DNA of 59,362 bases from contig CAIZLD010000061.1 of assembly GCA_903933715.1 (NCBI GenBank), forward strand, positions 1 through 59,362, in the 5' to 3' direction. The stretch comes from an uncultured Spartobacteria bacterium. GTDB lineage: Bacteria > Verrucomicrobiota > Verrucomicrobiia > Chthoniobacterales > Chthoniobacteraceae. This document shows, piece after piece, positions 24,495 to 34,008 of this stretch. Within the stretch, counting starts at the first letter, position 1. Each line of letters opens with the position of its first letter. The translations under genes and the position numbers were made by a program. The notes below the pieces were generated by a model that worked only from the letters and a program-made list of their open reading frames with translations, was not told the origin of the DNA and did not search any database.

Positions 24495-25661
24495 TTAACT
24501 CAAAACCCGTTCCGTCTCGCGGGCAATCATCCACTCTTCGCGGGTGTGCAACACCAGGATGCGTCCGCTCGATTGCACAGTCGCAATGTCGGTGTCGGCT
24601 TGGCAGTCGGCGTTGCGCTCCGGGTCGAGATTCAGTCCCAAACAGCCTAAGCCTTTGCATGCCGCTGCACGGAGAACGGGCGAGCTTTCCCCGATTCGAT
24701 CGGTAAAAATCAACGCGTCCACGCCGCCCATGGTCACCGCCAGCCCGCCGATCGCCGCACGCACCCGGTCGGCAAACAGCTCGAACGCCAACTGCGCACG
24801 CTCATTGCCATTTTGCGCCGCCGCTTCCACCTGGGCCAGGTCCGAAGAAATCCCGGAGACTCCCAGCAATCCCGCATTGCGCGTCAAACCGCGTTCGATT
24901 TCCTCCGCGCTAAAGCCGTGCTCGCGCTGGAGGTGGAGCAGCAATCCCGGGTCCACGGAGCCGGAGCGCGTCCCCATCGGCAAGCCCTCGATGGTGCTAA
25001 ACCCCATCGTGGTCGCGACGGGTGAGCCGCCCACAACCGCGGATGCCGAGCAGCCGCCGCCCAAATGGCAGATGATGAGCCGCAGCTTGGTCGGATCGCC
25101 GCCGAGCAGCTCGTTGGCTCGCCCGGTGCAGTAGGCATTGCTGATCCCGTGAAAGCCGATCTTGCGAACGCCCCATTTCTCAACCCACTCGTAGGGGATG
25201 GCGTAATGCGTGGCGCGAGCTGGCAAACGGGCGAAAAACGAGGTGTCGAACACGGCCACTTGCGGAACCCCGAGCGACTCCCCCGCCTCAATCGCAGCCA
25301 AAGCGGGTGGGTTGTGCAAAGGAGCCAGGGACGACAAATTCGATATCGCCTGCTTCACGCGCTCTTCAATAATCACGCTCCCGTCAAATTGTGTTCCTCC
25401 ATGCACCACGCGATGCCCGATGGCCGTGATGCTGCCGGGTCCGGCTGTTTTGAGAACCGTCTCGATGGCGCATAAGGCAGCTGCCCGGTCGTCAGGAACG
25501 GCGACTTGCGCGCAGACCTCGCCACCAAGACTCAGCTTTGCATGCTGGCGGTCGCCGTCGGCCCAGTCAATCGCGCCGGAAACAAGCGGATCGGCTTTTC
25601 CCGGGGCAAAAAGTCCAAACTTCAAACTGGTCGAACCGGCATTGACGACCAGGATACTCAT
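24495..25661 (-). CDS. ackA: Acetate kinase (divergent) within a glycosyltransferase operon
   Basis: 388 residues of the acetokinase fold. Residues known as catalytic in archaeal AckA are visible: N7, S10, S12 and K14 in VVNAGSTSLK, Arg in GHRVVHGG, His in APLHNP, Asp in FDTSFF, His in GFHGIS, His in CHLGGG, and Arg in MGTRSGSVDP. Usual positions that differ include GTSH (here GISN) and GENS (here GESS). It interconverts acetate and acetyl phosphate with ATP. It is the last gene of a leftward operon and overlaps the WecG-type gene by ATGA. No phosphotransacetylase is nearby, so a related carboxylate substrate cannot be excluded. Confidence 0.85.
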   Translation of the reverse strand: MSILVVNAGSTSLKFGLFAPGKADPLVSGAIDWADGDRQHAKLSLGGEVCAQVAVPDDRAAALCAIETVLKTAGPGSITAIGHRVVHGGTQFDGSVIIEERVKQAISNLSSLAPLHNPPALAAIEAGESLGVPQVAVFDTSFFARLPARATHYAIPYEWVEKWGVRKIGFHGISNAYCTGRANELLGGDPTKLRLIICHLGGGCSASAVVGGSPVATTMGFSTIEGLPMGTRSGSVDPGLLLHLQREHGFSAEEIERGLTRNAGLLGVSGISSDLAQVEAAAQNGNERAQLAFELFADRVRAAIGGLAVTMGGVDALIFTDRIGESSPVLRAAACKGLGCLGLNLDPERNADCQADTDIATVQSSGRILVLHTREEWMIARETERVLS

Positions 25662-26413
25662 AGCCTTGTTTCAGATGCCGGGGAGCGTTCGCCATACTTC
25701 AGCATGAGCGCAACCAGTTTGCGGGCGGCCCAATAACGCGGGATGAACCGGCCCGGGGCTTGCAAGCACCGCATCAGCCAGCCCAGAAAATAACGGTCCG
25801 CCCAATCCGGGATGCGCGCCTGGTCGCCGCTTAAAAAACCGATCGCCGCCCCGGTGCAGTGAATACCGGGCCGGTAATGCGCTCCCTTTTTTAGGTAATG
25901 CGCGAGCTTTTCCTGCACCCCGCCGCCCACGGCCATAATGATGTGCGCCGGTTTGCGAGTATTGATGATTTCGAGCAACGCCGGATCGGCGATCTCACCA
26001 CCGCCATAGAACGGCGCGAGGTAGCAATCTTCGCGGGTGGTCGGGAACCCCTCTTGCCGCAACCAGCAGAGGCTTTTTTCGAGTGTGGCCTCCGAAGGCA
26101 TCACCCAAAAGAGCGCGCCCGGTTCACGCAAACAGTGTTCCTCCAGCAACAGCTTCAGATATTCCAATCCCGAGACCCGCGTCAGCTTTTCGCCGCGCAT
26201 TAAACGCCACAGGAGTACCATCAGGCCGCTGTCGGTGATGGCGAGATCACTGCAAACGAGCGCTGCGGCGGTGGAAGCATCCTCCTTCATCGCCAACAAC
26301 ACGGGCGCGGACGGGACGACCACGAGGCCTCCTTGCAATCCGAGCTCCACGGCTCCTTTTGCGTCACCGACAAAAAAGCGGACGCCCAAAATCTGACGAT
26401 ACGGCTCGTTCAT
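25658..26413 (-). CDS. WecG/TagA/CpsF-family glycosyltransferase
   Basis: 251 residues. The family is recognised by VVPSAPVLLAM, LAITDSGLMVLLW, LTRVSGLEYL, ILGVRFFV and the nucleotide-sugar site IIMAVGGGVQEKLAHYL with CTGAAIGFLSG and PDWADRYFLGWLMR. Members transfer UDP-linked sugars (for example ManNAcA or ManNAc) to a lipid-linked intermediate at the inner face of the membrane. It overlaps both neighbours by ATGA, so it is translationally coupled to the GT2 gene upstream and ackA downstream. Confidence 0.9.
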   Translation of the reverse strand: MNEPYRQILGVRFFVGDAKGAVELGLQGGLVVVPSAPVLLAMKEDASTAAALVCSDLAITDSGLMVLLWRLMRGEKLTRVSGLEYLKLLLEEHCLREPGALFWVMPSEATLEKSLCWLRQEGFPTTREDCYLAPFYGGGEIADPALLEIINTRKPAHIIMAVGGGVQEKLAHYLKKGAHYRPGIHCTGAAIGFLSGDQARIPDWADRYFLGWLMRCLQAPGRFIPRYWAARKLVALMLKYGERSPASETRL

Positions 26414-27294
26414 TTTCCGCGGAGTTCCTCCCGTTTCTTCAATTCGTAAGTTTTGGCCACGCTCAGGAATTCATAAAACCCGTGGAGCCTCGCAAAATAA
26501 TACCCTTCCCGGCCGTCCAGAAACCCGCGCTGCCAAAAATAAACATAGAGGAAGCGGAGCAACCCCCGGCACGGCAGCCGGTGAGAAAGCTGCTTGAGCC
26601 GACGCCGCAGCCCGACATTCCCCTTTTGCAAATGTTGCTCGCTGGCATGCAAATAGCGGTCGAGCGCCACGCGCGATTCCCAATTCGAATAGCGGTTGTG
26701 CTTTTCAACAAAAACATCGACCGACGGGAACGCGAAATGATCCATCTCGCATTTCAGATAGCCGGTTTTGCCCTCCACAACGACGTGCTCGTGGACTTCA
26801 TTATCGCCGCTTTGCGTGTTGACGTGCGTCAGCTTTTCGTAACGTCCCAGCTTGTGCTTGAAGAGGCGCAGATTCCAATTGGGGTAATAAGCGTGCTTGA
26901 GCCATTTGCCCATGAACCTGAAACGCCGGTTGATCCAGTAGCCCTCAAAAGGCGGGTTCGGATTTTCAACAATCGCGCGAAATTCAGCCTCGGTTTCCGG
27001 CGGCAACACCTCGTCGGCATCCAAAATAAAAACCCAGTCGTTGCGGAACGGAAGATTCTCCAAAGCCCAATTCTTTTTCTTGGGCCAGATCCCGTTGAAT
27101 TCGAATTGGACCACCTTCGCCCCGTGCGCCTCGGCGATCTGTTGCGAGCCGTCGCTGCTTGAGGAATCGACGACGAAAATCTCATCGGCCCAGGCGACCG
27201 AGGCAAGGCAGCGGGGCAAATTCGCCGCCTCGTTTTTGATCGGAATGAGAACGCTGACGGGGACGGAACCGGGACGGGAACAAGGGAAAGTCAT
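26410..27294 (-). CDS. GT2 glycosyltransferase, WaaE/KdtX-like
   Basis: 294 residues. SVLIPIKNEAANLPRCLASV opens the GT-A nucleotide-binding fold, FILDADEVLPP is the DxD metal site, and the later NWNLRLFKHKLGRYEKLTHV with a Trp/Arg-rich C terminus resembles LPS-core beta-1,4-glucosyltransferases of the WaaE type. It probably acts early in the leftward operon, transferring a sugar from UDP or ADP donors. The start at 27294 (MTFPCSRPG) is chosen because the 34 upstream residues of the open frame have no homology. Confidence 0.82.
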   Translation of the reverse strand: MTFPCSRPGSVPVSVLIPIKNEAANLPRCLASVAWADEIFVVDSSSSDGSQQIAEAHGAKVVQFEFNGIWPKKKNWALENLPFRNDWVFILDADEVLPPETEAEFRAIVENPNPPFEGYWINRRFRFMGKWLKHAYYPNWNLRLFKHKLGRYEKLTHVNTQSGDNEVHEHVVVEGKTGYLKCEMDHFAFPSVDVFVEKHNRYSNWESRVALDRYLHASEQHLQKGNVGLRRRLKQLSHRLPCRGLLRFLYVYFWQRGFLDGREGYYFARLHGFYEFLSVAKTYELKKREELRGK

Positions 27295-27435
27295 CGGGGT
27301 TGATTGACCAAGATAAGTTGGCCGTATAGTGCGAGGTGAAAACCGGTTCGTCAAGGGCTCCCTGATGTCTTGCAACGGTGCTTCTTGACACTGCATGCAC
27401 TCCCTTATATGGCTGTGTTACAAGTTAATTCCAGC

Positions 27436-28293
27436 ATGCAAAACGAAACTGCGGATTTCGAGATCACCCTCCGTCCCAACACCGGTTGGATGCAGCTCGA
27501 TTTGAAAGAAATCTGGAGCTACCGCGATCTGCTTTTTTTGCTGGTCTGGCGCGATTTTGTCGCCAAATACAAGCAGACCGTTCTGGGCCCGCTCTGGTTT
27601 ATTGTCCAACCTTTGATGATGTCTGTGGTCTTTACGGTCATTTTCGGCAACGTCGCCAAACTGTCCACCGACGGCCTGCCCAAAATGCTGTTCTACCTTT
27701 GCGGACAGCTCGGCTGGACTTATTTCGCGCAAAATTTCAATTCCAATTCCGCCACGCTCGTCAACAACGCCGGGCTCTTTAGCAAAGTCTATTTTCCCCG
27801 CCTGGTGGTGCCGCTTTCCTCGCTCATCTCCAACCTGTTTACTTTTTGCATTCAGGCCGCCACCTTCCTCGCTTTCTTTGCTTATTATAAATACTTCCTG
27901 CACACCGAGGGGCTCCGGATGGACTGGCGCGCCGTCTTTCTCCCGCTGCTGGTATTGCAAAGCGCGGCGTTGAGCCTGGGCCTTGGGCTCTTGATGTCGG
28001 CGCTCACGGCCAAATACCGGGATCTCGTGCATTTGAGCCCGCTGCTCATCCAGCTCTGGATGTATGCCACGCCGGTGATTATTCCGCTCTCCGAGTTTCC
28101 TGAAAAATGGCGCTGGGTCGTCGCGCTCAACCCGATGACTTCCATTGTCGAATCGTTCCGACTGATGCTCCTCGGCGCCGGAACCGTCGAGCCGCTTTAC
28201 CTCGGGCTCTCGGTTATTTTCACCCTGGTCGTCCTGGTCATTGGTGTCCTCCTTTTTGGAAAAGTGGAAAAAACTTTCGTCGATACCGTTTAA
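27436..28293 (+). CDS. wzm: ABC-2 type polysaccharide export permease (Wzm/KpsM-like)
   Basis: About 285 residues. An N-terminal soluble stretch (LKEIWSYRDLLFLLVWRDF) precedes six membrane segments, with the ABC-2 signature LWMYATPVIIPLSEFPEKWR. It forms the inner-membrane channel that flips or exports a lipid-linked polysaccharide with the ATPase encoded 16 bases downstream. It is divergent from the GT2-WecG-AckA operon. Starts at 27409 and 27370 are also possible; none has a ribosome binding site. Confidence 0.9.
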   Translation: MQNETADFEITLRPNTGWMQLDLKEIWSYRDLLFLLVWRDFVAKYKQTVLGPLWFIVQPLMMSVVFTVIFGNVAKLSTDGLPKMLFYLCGQLGWTYFAQNFNSNSATLVNNAGLFSKVYFPRLVVPLSSLISNLFTFCIQAATFLAFFAYYKYFLHTEGLRMDWRAVFLPLLVLQSAALSLGLGLLMSALTAKYRDLVHLSPLLIQLWMYATPVIIPLSEFPEKWRWVVALNPMTSIVESFRLMLLGAGTVEPLYLGLSVIFTLVVLVIGVLLFGKVEKTFVDTV

Positions 28294-28309
28294 AAGCAGC
28301 TACCTCGCC

Positions 28310-29539
28310 ATGTCCCGCCCCGCCATCGAAGTTCGCAACATTTCCAAATCGTATGATCTGGGCTCCATCGGCGCCACTTCGTTAAAGGACGAGCTGGAGC
28401 GCTTATGGAAAAAAGTGCGGGGCCGCGAGGTTTCCGCGCGCAAGGGCCAATTCAAGGCGCTCGACGATATCTCCTTCGATGTGCAACCCGGCCAGATCGT
28501 CGGGATCATCGGGCGCAACGGAGCGGGCAAATCGACCCTGTTGAAGATCCTCTCCCACATCACCGAGCCGACCAGCGGCGAGATCGTCCTGCGGGGCCGG
28601 GTTTCCAGTTTGCTGGAAGTCGGCATGGGGTTCCACCCCGACCTGACGGGGCGCGAAAACATTTTCCTTAATGGCGCGATCCTCGGGATGAAAAAAGCCG
28701 AGATCCGGGAAAAGCTCGATGAGATCATCGCGTTTGCGGAAGTGGAGAAATTCATCGACACCCCGGTCAAGCGTTACTCCAGCGGGATGTATGTGCGCCT
28801 GGCGTTTGCCGTGGCCGCCCACATGGAGCCGGAAATCCTGATCCTCGACGAAGTCCTTGCCGTCGGCGACGCCCGGTTCCAGGAAAAATGCCTCAAAAAA
28901 ATCCGCGCCGTCGCGGGAGGCGGCCGCACCGTCCTGATGGTCAGCCATAACATGTCCGCCGTGCGCTCCTTATGCGATCACGCCTGCGTGCTCCACCAGG
29001 GCCGCTTGATCCAGACAGGCGACCCGGAGGAATGCACGGAAACTTATCTCGGCATCTATCACCCGACCACGGAATCGGGAGTCGTGGATTTCAAAAAACC
29101 GGAAAACGAGACCGCCTGGATGAAACGGGCGCGGCTCTATTGCGACGGACAACTCGGAACGCAGTTGGAAATGGGCAAGCCGCTTTCGGTCGAGATTGAT
29201 TTTGAATCGGAAACGGAGATGGAACCGGGCATTGGCATTGTGATCAACGGGCCCGAAGGGGCCAAAATTTTGCATGCCAGCACACGCAACGCCCCCTCCC
29301 CCAGCTTTCGGCAGCCGGTCAAGGGCGGCACGATCCGGTGCGACTTCGGCGAGATTCCGTTCACCGCCGGACGCTACACCCTTTCGTTCTGGTTTGGGGG
29401 GCTCTCCTACGACACCCATGCCGAGGACCCGTGCTTTTCCTTTGAAGTCATCGAAAGAGACTTGTGGGGATGCGCCCGCCCGTATCAAGCGGCGCACTCC
29501 ATTCTCTGGTGGCCGGCAAAGTTCGAATTGCAAGGCTGA
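28310..29539 (+). CDS. wzt: ABC exporter ATPase with C-terminal carbohydrate-binding domain (Wzt-like)
   Basis: 409 residues. Walker A is GRNGAGKSTLLKIL, the signature YSSGMYVRLAFAVA, Walker B LILDEVLAVGD and the H-loop MVSHNM. The extra 130 residues at the C terminus (about 275-409, beta-rich, ending AHSILWWPAKFELQ) are the O-antigen-binding domain found in Wzt proteins that recognise a capped glycan end before export. Its TGA overlaps the ATG of the next gene by one base. Confidence 0.92.
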   Translation: MSRPAIEVRNISKSYDLGSIGATSLKDELERLWKKVRGREVSARKGQFKALDDISFDVQPGQIVGIIGRNGAGKSTLLKILSHITEPTSGEIVLRGRVSSLLEVGMGFHPDLTGRENIFLNGAILGMKKAEIREKLDEIIAFAEVEKFIDTPVKRYSSGMYVRLAFAVAAHMEPEILILDEVLAVGDARFQEKCLKKIRAVAGGGRTVLMVSHNMSAVRSLCDHACVLHQGRLIQTGDPEECTETYLGIYHPTTESGVVDFKKPENETAWMKRARLYCDGQLGTQLEMGKPLSVEIDFESETEMEPGIGIVINGPEGAKILHASTRNAPSPSFRQPVKGGTIRCDFGEIPFTAGRYTLSFWFGGLSYDTHAEDPCFSFEVIERDLWGCARPYQAAHSILWWPAKFELQG

Positions 29540-30465
29540 TGCTTTTTTCCATCGTCATTCCCACGTATAACCGGGCCGACTTGCTCCCACGGGCCATTCA
29601 AAGCGTCTTGGGGCAAACGTTGGGCGATTGGGAATTGATCGTCATTGACGACGCCTCAACGGATGAGACCCCGGCGGTTTTGGCCGGGTTTTGCGATCCC
29701 CGGCTGCGCGTTTTCCGCAACCAGCCGAACCGGGAACGCAGCGCCTCGCGCAATCGCGGGATCGAAGCCGCCCGGGGCGATTACATCTGCTTCCTCGACA
29801 GCGACGACCTTTATCTGCCCCACCACCTCGAAACGCTGGCCCAAGCCATTGCGAGCGCCCAGGTCAAGGAAGCGATGTTTTTCACCCATTTCCTCCGCAA
29901 GCACCCGGACCGGGATGAACCGGTGGACTACCCACCGGTGGGCGGGAACCGGGTCGAATACGTGATCCGGCATCAAGTCGCCACGCCGACGACCTGCTTT
30001 CACCGCAGCCTGTTGGCAAACGAGCGGTTCGACACCCGCCTGAAAATTAACGAAGACGTGGAACTCTTCGCCCGCGTGGTTGCAAAAGCCCCGCTCGTGC
30101 GCCTGACGGAAGTCACGGTGCACACCTTTTTCCACCCCACCAACACCATGGCGACCGTCGCGGATGCGATTTCCCCGCAGATTGTGGCGATGAAAAAAAT
30201 CTTCGCCCATCCCGTGACCGGGCGCTGCCTCGCCCCGGAGTTCAAGCGGGAAATCATGATCGGTCTGCGCCATCAACTCATCCCAGTCGCGTGGAAACGG
30301 GGACGCTGGGCGGCATTCCAGGCGTTGATCTCCTTCCTGGTTCATTATCCGTTGGACCCGCTCAACCGCGCAAAGTGCATCCTGCTTCTCGGGACCACTC
30401 CCCTCGCCCGGCTCATTCCGTCAATTGGGCGAGCCTCGGCCACCATTATCGACCGGTATTATTGA
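29539..30465 (+). CDS. GT2 glycosyltransferase
   Basis: 308 residues. FSIVIPTYNRADLLPRAIQS and the DxD-type CFLDSDDLYL mark a GT-A inverting enzyme. A helical, Arg-rich C terminus follows. Coupled by TGATG overlap to wzt and separated by two bases from the next GT2. Sugar and linkage cannot be inferred. Confidence 0.9.
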   Translation: MLFSIVIPTYNRADLLPRAIQSVLGQTLGDWELIVIDDASTDETPAVLAGFCDPRLRVFRNQPNRERSASRNRGIEAARGDYICFLDSDDLYLPHHLETLAQAIASAQVKEAMFFTHFLRKHPDRDEPVDYPPVGGNRVEYVIRHQVATPTTCFHRSLLANERFDTRLKINEDVELFARVVAKAPLVRLTEVTVHTFFHPTNTMATVADAISPQIVAMKKIFAHPVTGRCLAPEFKREIMIGLRHQLIPVAWKRGRWAAFQALISFLVHYPLDPLNRAKCILLLGTTPLARLIPSIGRASATIIDRYY

Positions 30466-30467
30466 GC

Positions 30468-31391
30468 ATGAACTCCCCACAAATCAGCGTTTTAATGCCG
30501 GTCTACAATGCGGCGCGTTACCTTGCGCCAGCGGTGGAGAGCATCCAGGCGCAGAGCTTTGGCGATTTCGAGTTCATCATCATCGACGACGGCTCGACCG
30601 ACCGCTCGCTGGAAATCCTCAACCGGTTTGCCAAAGAGGATGCCCGCATCAAAATCGTGAGCCGCCCGAACACCGGGCTCGTCGGCGCTTTGAATGACGG
30701 CCTCGCCGTGGCCCAAGGCGAATACCTCGCCCGGATGGACGCCGACGACTGCTCCACCCCCGGGCGGCTCGAACAGCAGCTTGCCCGGATGGAAAGCGAG
30801 CCGGATTGCGTCGCCCTCGGCGGCGCGGCTATGTTCACCGACCCGGAGGGGCGTCCCCTCAAGATTTACGCCCCCCACCCGGACCACTCCTCGATTGAAA
30901 ACGAGCTGGTGGCGGGCAACGGCGGCGCGCTCATCCATGCCAGCGTTCTCTTCCGCCGTGAAGCCCTCATCCGGTGCGGCGGCTACCGGGAAAATTATAA
31001 TTACCTCGAAGACCTGGACCTCTTTATCCGGCTGCTCGACTTCGGACGTTTGGCCAATCTCCCGGACGTTTTGTATCACTACCGCCAACATCCGCTGAGC
31101 ATCAATCACGTCCAGGGAAACCGGGATTTGCAAGCGGCGGAAATCGTCGCCCCGCTGCGCCAGCGAAAAGGGTTGCCGCGGTGGATTCCGAAGCCCGATC
31201 CCGCATCCCAATCAGCCAGCGTCGCGGACTTTCGCCGGAAGTGGGCCTTTGACGCCGCGGAAAATGGCCATTACGATTCAGCCTGGGCGAACGCGCTCCA
31301 GGCGGTCCGGCTAGCTCCTTTCCAAAAAATCAACTGGTCGTGCCTTCGCTACATTTATCGTTTGCGAGGCGCTCAAAAAAAACCGGCATGA
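30468..31391 (+). CDS. GT2 glycosyltransferase
   Basis: 307 residues. ISVLMPVYNAARYLAPAVES, LARMDADDCSTPGR (DxD) and LEDLDLFIRLLDFG are family 2 hallmarks. The C-terminal 60 residues form a helical tail. It overlaps the next gene by ATGA. The start at 30468 is chosen because the 59 upstream codons of the open frame lie inside the preceding gene. Confidence 0.9.
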   Translation: MNSPQISVLMPVYNAARYLAPAVESIQAQSFGDFEFIIIDDGSTDRSLEILNRFAKEDARIKIVSRPNTGLVGALNDGLAVAQGEYLARMDADDCSTPGRLEQQLARMESEPDCVALGGAAMFTDPEGRPLKIYAPHPDHSSIENELVAGNGGALIHASVLFRREALIRCGGYRENYNYLEDLDLFIRLLDFGRLANLPDVLYHYRQHPLSINHVQGNRDLQAAEIVAPLRQRKGLPRWIPKPDPASQSASVADFRRKWAFDAAENGHYDSAWANALQAVRLAPFQKINWSCLRYIYRLRGAQKKPA

Positions 31392-32350
31392 GCCTTCAAA
31401 CCCCCGTCGTTTTCATGGTGTTCAACCGGCCGGAAACCACGGCCCGCGTTTTTGAGAGCATCCGGCAGGCGCGGCCTTCCCGGCTGCTGGTCATCTGCGA
31501 CGGCCCCCGATCCCATGTTCCCGCAGACGCCGGAAACGTCGCCCAAGTCAGGGAAATCATTGACCGGGGCGTGGACTGGGCTTGCGAAGTTCTCACGAAT
31601 TACGCCCCGCAAAATATGGGGTGCCGCGACCGGGTGGCCTCTGGGCTGAACTGGGCTTTTTCGGTGGTGGAGGAAGCAATCATTCTCGAAGACGACTGCC
31701 TTCCGGACCCGAGCTTCTTTCCGTATTGCGAGGAACTCCTCGAACGTTACCGGGAGGACGAACGCGTGATGCACATCGGCTCCAATAACTTCCAGGGATG
31801 GAGGCGGCGAACGAAAGACAGTTACTATTTCAGCAAATACAATCACATCTGGGGATGGGCGACTTGGCGGCGCGCCTGGCAAAAATACGATGCCACCGTG
31901 GCGAGCTGGACTCAGCCGGGCATCCGCGAACGGATCATCCGGTCGTTCGATTCCGATGCCGAAGCAGAATATTGGCTCGATAAGTTCGATTGGATCTCGG
32001 GGCGGTTCGAGGAAGTGACCACCTGGGATTATCAATGGACTTATAGCTGCTGGCTCAATGAAGCGCTTTCCATCAGCCCCGCCCGGAATCTTGTCACCAA
32101 TATCGGGATCGGAAACGAGAGCACCCACAGCGGGGAATACGCAAAGAAAATGCAAATTCCAGCCCGGCATCTGGGCAAGCTGCGCCACCCGGTGAGCCTT
32201 GAACGGAACGTGGCCGCCGACCGCTTCACCTTCGAATTTGTCTACACCTACCAGGACCCCAACCCGTGGCTGCGCAATTACTACCGCGCCAAAATCGCGC
32301 TCGGGAGTGCTAAAAATAAACTGCTCGCCGCGCTGTTCCCTCGCAAATAA
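31388..32350 (+). CDS. GT2-like glycosyltransferase (HlpA/hemolytic-type family)
   Basis: 320 residues. TPVVFMVFNRPETTARVFES opens like GT2 enzymes that recognise nucleotide sugars, with AIILEDDCLPDPSFF acting as the acidic metal site. Conserved blocks YFSKYNHIWGWATWRRAW and TWDYQWTYSCWLNEA mark the family often found in surface-glycan loci as uncharacterised glycosyltransferases. Coupled to the preceding gene by ATGA; a GT4 gene follows after 17 bases. Confidence 0.85.
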   Translation: MSLQTPVVFMVFNRPETTARVFESIRQARPSRLLVICDGPRSHVPADAGNVAQVREIIDRGVDWACEVLTNYAPQNMGCRDRVASGLNWAFSVVEEAIILEDDCLPDPSFFPYCEELLERYREDERVMHIGSNNFQGWRRRTKDSYYFSKYNHIWGWATWRRAWQKYDATVASWTQPGIRERIIRSFDSDAEAEYWLDKFDWISGRFEEVTTWDYQWTYSCWLNEALSISPARNLVTNIGIGNESTHSGEYAKKMQIPARHLGKLRHPVSLERNVAADRFTFEFVYTYQDPNPWLRNYYRAKIALGSAKNKLLAALFPRK

Positions 32351-32367
32351 TGTGATCTTCTCACGCC

Positions 32368-33453
32368 ATGAGAATCCTCTACGACGGACAGATTTTTAGA
32401 TTGCAGCCCGCGGGAGGGATCAACCGTTACTTTGCCAGCCTTATTTCACGGCTGCCCCAAGACGACATTCCCACCATTGCCGGGGCAGGTCGGCGACCGG
32501 TTAATTTCCCAACGCATCCCAACCTCCGCCTCAACCGCCTGCTCCCGGTCCTGCCGGGACGTTTCTCGGGCGCTTACCTCCGGCACGCGCGCCCCCCCTT
32601 CCCCACTTGGGATGTTGCGCATCCGACCTATTATCAGCTCACGCGAGAGACCCGGTATTCCGATTACAAAATGCCGGTCGTCGTGACCGCCCACGACTTC
32701 ATCCACGCCCTCTATCCGGATTTGATGATCGAGAGCAAAGCCGTCGCCGCCCAGCAAACCGAGGCATTTGAAGCAGCCGCCGCGATCATCTGCGTTTCCC
32801 AAAACACCCGCAACGACCTGCTCTCGTTTTTCCCTCATCTGGAAAACAAAACGACGGTGATTTATCACGGCATCGAAGTCAGCGGCGATCTCCCCGCCGC
32901 GTCCGAATCGGTGCCGGAAGAGCCTTACTTTCTTTATGTGGGAAGCCGCTCCAGCTACAAAAACTTCAACCGTCTGCTGGTTTCCTTCGCCAAGGCATGC
33001 AATTCGGACCCCACCCTGCGGCTTTGTGTGGCCGGACCCGATTTTTCTGAAAGCGAACGCTGGCTCATTTTCGATCTCGGATTGAAGGAGCGCATCCTTT
33101 CCGTCCGGCATCCCAGCGACGCCCATTTGACCGCTCTTTACCGTCACAGTCTCGCGCTTTTATACCCTTCGCGCTACGAAGGGTTTGGGATTCCCCCGCT
33201 CGAAGCGATGGCTTGCGGAACGGTCGCCGTCACCTCCAACACCTCCAGCCTCCCCGAGGTCGTCGGCGACGCGGGAATCACGCTCGACCCGATGAACCCC
33301 GACGACTGGACCGATATCATCCTCCACTTGGCGCGGTCCCCGGAAATCCGGCAACCGTTCATCGAAAAAGGGAAACTCCAATCTGCCAAATTCACCTGGG
33401 AAGAGACGGCCCGCCAAACCGTTGCGGTCTATCAAAAAGTCCAAAATCTGTGA
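32368..33453 (+). CDS. GT4 retaining glycosyltransferase
   Basis: 361 residues, GT-B fold. The N-terminal Rossmann half opens MRILYDGQIFRLQPAGGINR, and the donor-binding half has the FLYVGSRSSYKNFNRLL region and the E-x7-E motif EGFGIPPLEAMACGTVAVTS. It probably transfers a nucleotide-activated hexose. Its TGA overlaps the GTG of the acetyltransferase gene. Confidence 0.92.
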   Translation: MRILYDGQIFRLQPAGGINRYFASLISRLPQDDIPTIAGAGRRPVNFPTHPNLRLNRLLPVLPGRFSGAYLRHARPPFPTWDVAHPTYYQLTRETRYSDYKMPVVVTAHDFIHALYPDLMIESKAVAAQQTEAFEAAAAIICVSQNTRNDLLSFFPHLENKTTVIYHGIEVSGDLPAASESVPEEPYFLYVGSRSSYKNFNRLLVSFAKACNSDPTLRLCVAGPDFSESERWLIFDLGLKERILSVRHPSDAHLTALYRHSLALLYPSRYEGFGIPPLEAMACGTVAVTSNTSSLPEVVGDAGITLDPMNPDDWTDIILHLARSPEIRQPFIEKGKLQSAKFTWEETARQTVAVYQKVQNL

Positions 33454-33998
33454 AAACCTTCCAACAAGCCTCCGCATACGCTTCTCCGTGGTCGATCAAG
33501 CAACGAGCCGGGATGTTGCTCTGGGACGCATGCTGGGCTCTCTTTTGCGCCTGGACCCCCAAGCCGCTCAACCGGTGGCGGCTCTTTTGGCTGCGAATTT
33601 TCGGGGCCAAGCTCGAAGGAACGCCGTTTGTCCACCAACGCGCCCGAATCCAGATCCCGTGGAACCTGACGCTCCACGATCGCTCCTGCCTGGGAGACCG
33701 GGCCAATGCTTATACGCTGGGGGAAATCGAAATCGGCCCGCGCACGGTGATTGCGCAGGAAGCGTATCTTTGCACCGGCACGCACGATTTGAATGACCCC
33801 AACTGGCCCCTCCAGGTCGCCAAGATCAGCATTGGAGCCGACGTTTTCGTCGGAGCGCGGGCATTCATCATGCCTGGAATCACCATCGGTGAACGCGCCG
33901 TGGTGGGAGCCTGCTCGGTCGTCACCAAGGACGTGGAACCGCGGACCGTTGTCGTGGGCAATCCGGCAAAACCGCAAAAACGAGATTCAACCCGTTGA
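33450..33998 (+). CDS. Left-handed beta-helix O-acetyltransferase, WcaF-like
   Basis: 182 residues. The start codon is GTG (GTGA overlap with the GT4 stop). N-terminal WSIKQRAGMLLWDACWALFC is typical of WcaF/NodL-like colanic-acid acetyltransferases. Hexapeptide repeats follow (IEIGPRTVIAQEAYLCTGTH, ISIGADVFVGARAFIMPGIT, IGERAVVGACSVVTKDV), with the catalytic His in CTGTHDL. It would acetylate a sugar of the glycan. It is the last gene of the rightward operon. Confidence 0.88.
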   Translation: MKTFQQASAYASPWSIKQRAGMLLWDACWALFCAWTPKPLNRWRLFWLRIFGAKLEGTPFVHQRARIQIPWNLTLHDRSCLGDRANAYTLGEIEIGPRTVIAQEAYLCTGTHDLNDPNWPLQVAKISIGADVFVGARAFIMPGITIGERAVVGACSVVTKDVEPRTVVVGNPAKPQKRDSTR

Positions 33999-34008
33999 GT
34001 GGCTCTGA

